Shown here: piece after piece, positions 7,374 through 8,802 of the stretch
How positions within the stretch are numbered: the first letter of the stretch is position 1
Layout of the letters: the number at the start of each line of letters is the position of its first letter
From: Ignavibacteria bacterium
GTDB taxonomy: Bacteria; Bacteroidota; Ignavibacteria; Tepidaquicellales; OLB5
Direction of reading: 5' to 3'
DNA length: 8,802 nucleotides
NCBI GenBank assembly: GCA_027492415.1
Contig: JAPUEV010000231.1
Coordinates: forward strand, 2,597-11,398
Program-made: the position numbers and the translations under genes
Notes under the pieces: model-generated
Databases searched by the model: none
What the model saw: the letters and a program-made list of their open reading frames with translations, nothing else
Told to the model about the DNA's origin: nothing

Positions 7374-8060
7374 ATGAGTAAAGCTAAGTTTGGCGTTGTA
7401 GTTTTCCCGGGCTCTAACTGTGACCACGATGCATACAACACATTAAAGCATATATTGAACCAGGATACAGAATTCCTCTGGCATAAAGAAAGCTCTATTG
7501 GCAGCAGGAACGTTATAATAGTACCCGGCGGATTTTCATACGGTGATTATTTAAGATGCGGCGCGATTGCAAGGTTTTCACCTCTCATGAAGGATGTTGT
7601 AAGGCATGCATCAAACGGGGGAGTGGTAATAGGTATCTGCAACGGTTTCCAGATATTATGTGAAGCAGGGCTGTTACCCGGAGCGCTGCTAAGGAACCAA
7701 AGCCTTAAATTTGTATGCAGAAATGTTACATTGAATATTGAGAACAAAAATACCATTTTTACATCAGCTTATAACGGTAACGGGAATGATAAACCCGGTA
7801 AAATGGTTGTGCCTGTTGCGCATGGTGATGGTAATTATATCTGCTCAGATGATACACTGGAAATGCTGAATGATAATAACCAGGTAGTCTTCAGGTATGA
7901 AGATAACCCGAACGGCGCAATGGATAACATTGCCGGCATAATGAATAAAACGGGCAATGTTCTTGGTATGATGCCGCATCCTGAAAGAGCAAGCGAATCT
8001 ATTGTTGGCGGAAGCGACGGCAAATACCTGTTTGAGAGTGTTATTAATTCTATGAATTAA
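7374..8060 (+). CDS. purQ: Phosphoribosylformylglycinamidine synthase, glutaminase subunit PurQ
   Basis: PurQ releases ammonia from glutamine and passes it to PurL in FGAM synthase, in the cytoplasm. It is a class I glutamine amidotransferase of 228 residues, the normal length for the stand-alone subunit. Visible motifs: FPGSNCDHDA at 11-20, PGGFSYGDYLRCGAIAR at 51-67, the nucleophile elbow GICNGFQ with Cys89, and the triad partners His202 and Glu204 in MPHPER. All catalytic residues are present. The ATG at 7374 is followed at once by the conserved KFGVVVFPGSNCD strand. No Shine-Dalgarno sequence is visible, so translation probably relies on an AT-rich leader or coupling to purS. purL is not in this window and must lie elsewhere. 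Confidence 0.97.
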   Translation: MSKAKFGVVVFPGSNCDHDAYNTLKHILNQDTEFLWHKESSIGSRNVIIVPGGFSYGDYLRCGAIARFSPLMKDVVRHASNGGVVIGICNGFQILCEAGLLPGALLRNQSLKFVCRNVTLNIENKNTIFTSAYNGNGNDKPGKMVVPVAHGDGNYICSDDTLEMLNDNNQVVFRYEDNPNGAMDNIAGIMNKTGNVLGMMPHPERASESIVGGSDGKYLFESVINSMN

Positions 8061-8071
8061 ATATTCCGGTC

Positions 8072-8173
8072 ATGCCACACAGCTCTTCTTTAGAAGTAGC
8101 GGTTTACTTTCTCTTTATTGCAGTAACATTATACTGCGCTATAAAGGTAATAGGTAAAATTTTTAATAAATAA
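8072..8173 (+). CDS. Possible 33-residue single-pass membrane peptide
   Basis: A short ORF in the 143-bp gap between purQ and tatA starts with ATG 11 nt after the purQ stop and ends with TAA. The product begins MPHSSSLEVAVYF, continues as a hydrophobic stretch of about 17 residues (VAVYFLFIAVTLYCAI), and ends in a basic tail (KVIGKIFNK). That layout is typical of a one-helix membrane peptide with its C terminus in the cytoplasm. It has no clear ribosome binding site, but neither do most genes here. I recognise no family. The alternative is that this is only the leader or promoter region of tatA and the hydrophobic reading is chance. Confidence 0.4.
   Translation: MPHSSSLEVAVYFLFIAVTLYCAIKVIGKIFNK
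8118..8145 (+). promoter_or_regulatory. Possible sigma-70-like promoter for tatA
   Basis: TTGCAG (8118-8123) and TATAAA (8140-8145) are separated by 16 bp. The -10 element is good and the -35 element is weak. It would start transcription near 8152, about 50 nt before tatA, and would fit tatA having its own ribosome binding site. It lies inside the possible small membrane ORF. In an AT-rich genome such a match can occur by chance. Confidence 0.22.
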
Positions 8174-8192
8174 CATCCGTAGTATCGGATAC

Positions 8193-8197
8193 AGGAG
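8193..8197 (+). promoter_or_regulatory. Ribosome binding site (AGGAG) of tatA
   Basis: AGGAG lies 6 nt before the ATG at 8204, the strongest Shine-Dalgarno match in the window, and it fixes the tatA start. Confidence 0.75.
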
Positions 8198-8203
8198 TAA
8201 AAA

Positions 8204-8389
8204 ATGTTCGGATTAGGTCCCCAGGAAATAATCTTAATTTGTATCGTAATTCTTGTTCTTTTTGGAGCCAAAAAGATACCTGAGCTTATGTCAGGGCTTG
8301 GTAAAGGTATGAGAGAATTCAAAAAAGCATCAAAAGATATTGAGTCAGAAATATCAAGCGCATCAACTGAAGAAAAAAAGACAAGCTAA
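8204..8389 (+). CDS. tatA: Twin-arginine translocase subunit TatA/TatE
   Basis: TatA forms the oligomeric part of the Tat system, which moves folded proteins across the cytoplasmic membrane. The 61-residue protein has the expected plan: a short N terminus with FGLGPQE (the acidic residue before the membrane helix is Glu8), one hydrophobic helix (about 9-20, IILICIVILVLF), the FGAKKIPEL hinge, an amphipathic helix (GLGKGMREFKKASKDIESEI), and a charged tail ending EEKKTS. Length is at the short end but normal. It has a strong ribosome binding site. No tatC or tatB is present in the window. gatA starts 33 nt downstream on the same strand. The acylase in this window has no twin-arginine signal, so the two need not be linked. 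Confidence 0.95.
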   Translation: MFGLGPQEIILICIVILVLFGAKKIPELMSGLGKGMREFKKASKDIESEISSASTEEKKTS

Positions 8390-8422
8390 AACAAATTTAG
8401 AACCGGGTAAGATAAATTTTTA

Positions 8423-8802
8423 ATGAAAATGTTCGCAGGTTATGATGAATTGCGTAAGGAGCTTGATAATGGCAGCGTAAGCTGCAAAGATGCGGTAAAC
8501 TATTATCTTTCTAACATAGAAAAAGGAAAGCATTTAAATGCTTTCCTTTTGGTTTTTAAAGATGATGCCTTAAAGCGAGCGGAAGAAATTGATGCGAAGA
8601 TAAAATCCGGAACTGCCGGCAGGCTTGCAGGTATGGTGATAGCTGTAAAAGATGTACTTTCTTTAAAAGGATATAAGCTTACATGTTCATCAAAGATACT
8701 TGAAAACTTTGAAGCATTGTATACTGCAACAGCAGTGCAAAGGCTCATTGATGAAGATGCGATAATTATAGGAAAAACCAATTGCGATGAGTTCGCAATG
8801 GG
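8423..8802 (+). CDS. gatA: Asp/Glu-tRNA amidotransferase subunit A (3' end beyond the right edge)
   Basis: GatA is the amidase-signature subunit of the GatCAB complex. It frees ammonia from glutamine so that Glu-tRNA(Gln) or Asp-tRNA(Asn) can be amidated. The frame is open for 126 codons to the edge, about a quarter of the usual 470-490 residues. Visible blocks: NAFLLVF at 39-45, LAGMVIAVKDVLSLKGYKLTCSSKIL, where Lys76 is the expected catalytic lysine of the Ser-cisSer-Lys triad, and IIIGKTNCDEFAMG at the edge. The glycine- and serine-rich signature with the nucleophile lies outside the window. The start is ATG at 8423; ATG at 8429 is two codons later and equally possible, and neither has a Shine-Dalgarno sequence. 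The block before the catalytic lysine reads GMVIAVKD instead of the common GIPIAIKD. A perfect 30-bp palindrome lies in codons 33-43. Confidence 0.94.
   Translation, partial: MKMFAGYDELRKELDNGSVSCKDAVNYYLSNIEKGKHLNAFLLVFKDDALKRAEEIDAKIKSGTAGRLAGMVIAVKDVLSLKGYKLTCSSKILENFEALYTATAVQRLIDEDAIIIGKTNCDEFAM
8521..8550. repeat. Perfect 30-bp palindrome inside gatA
   Basis: The sequence from AAAAGGAAAGCATTT reads identically on the complementary strand, centred at 8535/8536, with no mismatch over 30 bp. It is A-rich on the left and T-rich on the right, so as RNA it can fold into a stem of about 12 bp ending in UUUU, resembling an intrinsic terminator in either direction. It is entirely coding: Glu33 to Leu43, including the conserved NAF of GatA. 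Function, if any, is unknown. Confidence 0.85.

Noticed and set aside
8390..8422. Possible terminator between tatA and gatA
   Set aside because: No stem of useful length is present in the 33 nt. The only terminator-like hairpin nearby is the palindrome inside gatA.

Overview
The window comes from an AT-rich bacterial genome. The best guess is the Ignavibacteria/Chlorobi side of the Bacteroidota-Chlorobi group. Three things point that way: small separate purS and purQ genes rather than one large fused PurL, an 'FSQ' signal-peptide cleavage site, and little use of Shine-Dalgarno sequences together with TTG/GTG starts. This is inference from gene style, not a database match. There are no insertion sequences, CRISPR arrays, tRNA or rRNA genes, and no gap longer than about 145 bp lacks a gene. 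It reads as ordinary core chromosome.

Left half, minus strand, transcribed right to left: a membrane-anchored penicillin-acylase-family Ntn hydrolase (2955-5519), then ksgA/rsmA for 16S rRNA dimethylation (2168-2950), then mfd, the transcription-repair coupling factor (1-2174, running off the left edge). The gaps are 4 bp and a 7-bp overlap, so the three look like one translationally coupled operon. Both downstream genes use non-ATG starts.

A 93-bp divergent intergenic region (5520-5612) separates this from the plus-strand run.

Right half, plus strand: an exported thioredoxin-fold protein with a TPR-like C-terminal half (5613-6683); a small two-pass membrane protein with an SH3-like extracytoplasmic segment (6685-7104); purS (7108-7365) and purQ (7374-8060), two subunits of FGAM synthase in purine synthesis; a possible 33-residue single-pass membrane peptide (8072-8173); tatA (8204-8389), the Tat pore subunit; and the 5' third or so of gatA (8423 to the right edge), the amidase subunit of the tRNA-dependent amidotransferase. 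Spacing is tight from the thioredoxin gene to purQ. tatA has its own strong ribosome binding site and perhaps its own promoter.

I found no clear new biological system. The points most worth checking are a perfect 30-bp palindrome inside the gatA coding sequence, the unannotated small membrane ORF between purQ and tatA, the uncharacterised thioredoxin/TPR plus SH3-membrane protein pair, and the coupling of an exported acylase to ksgA and mfd.
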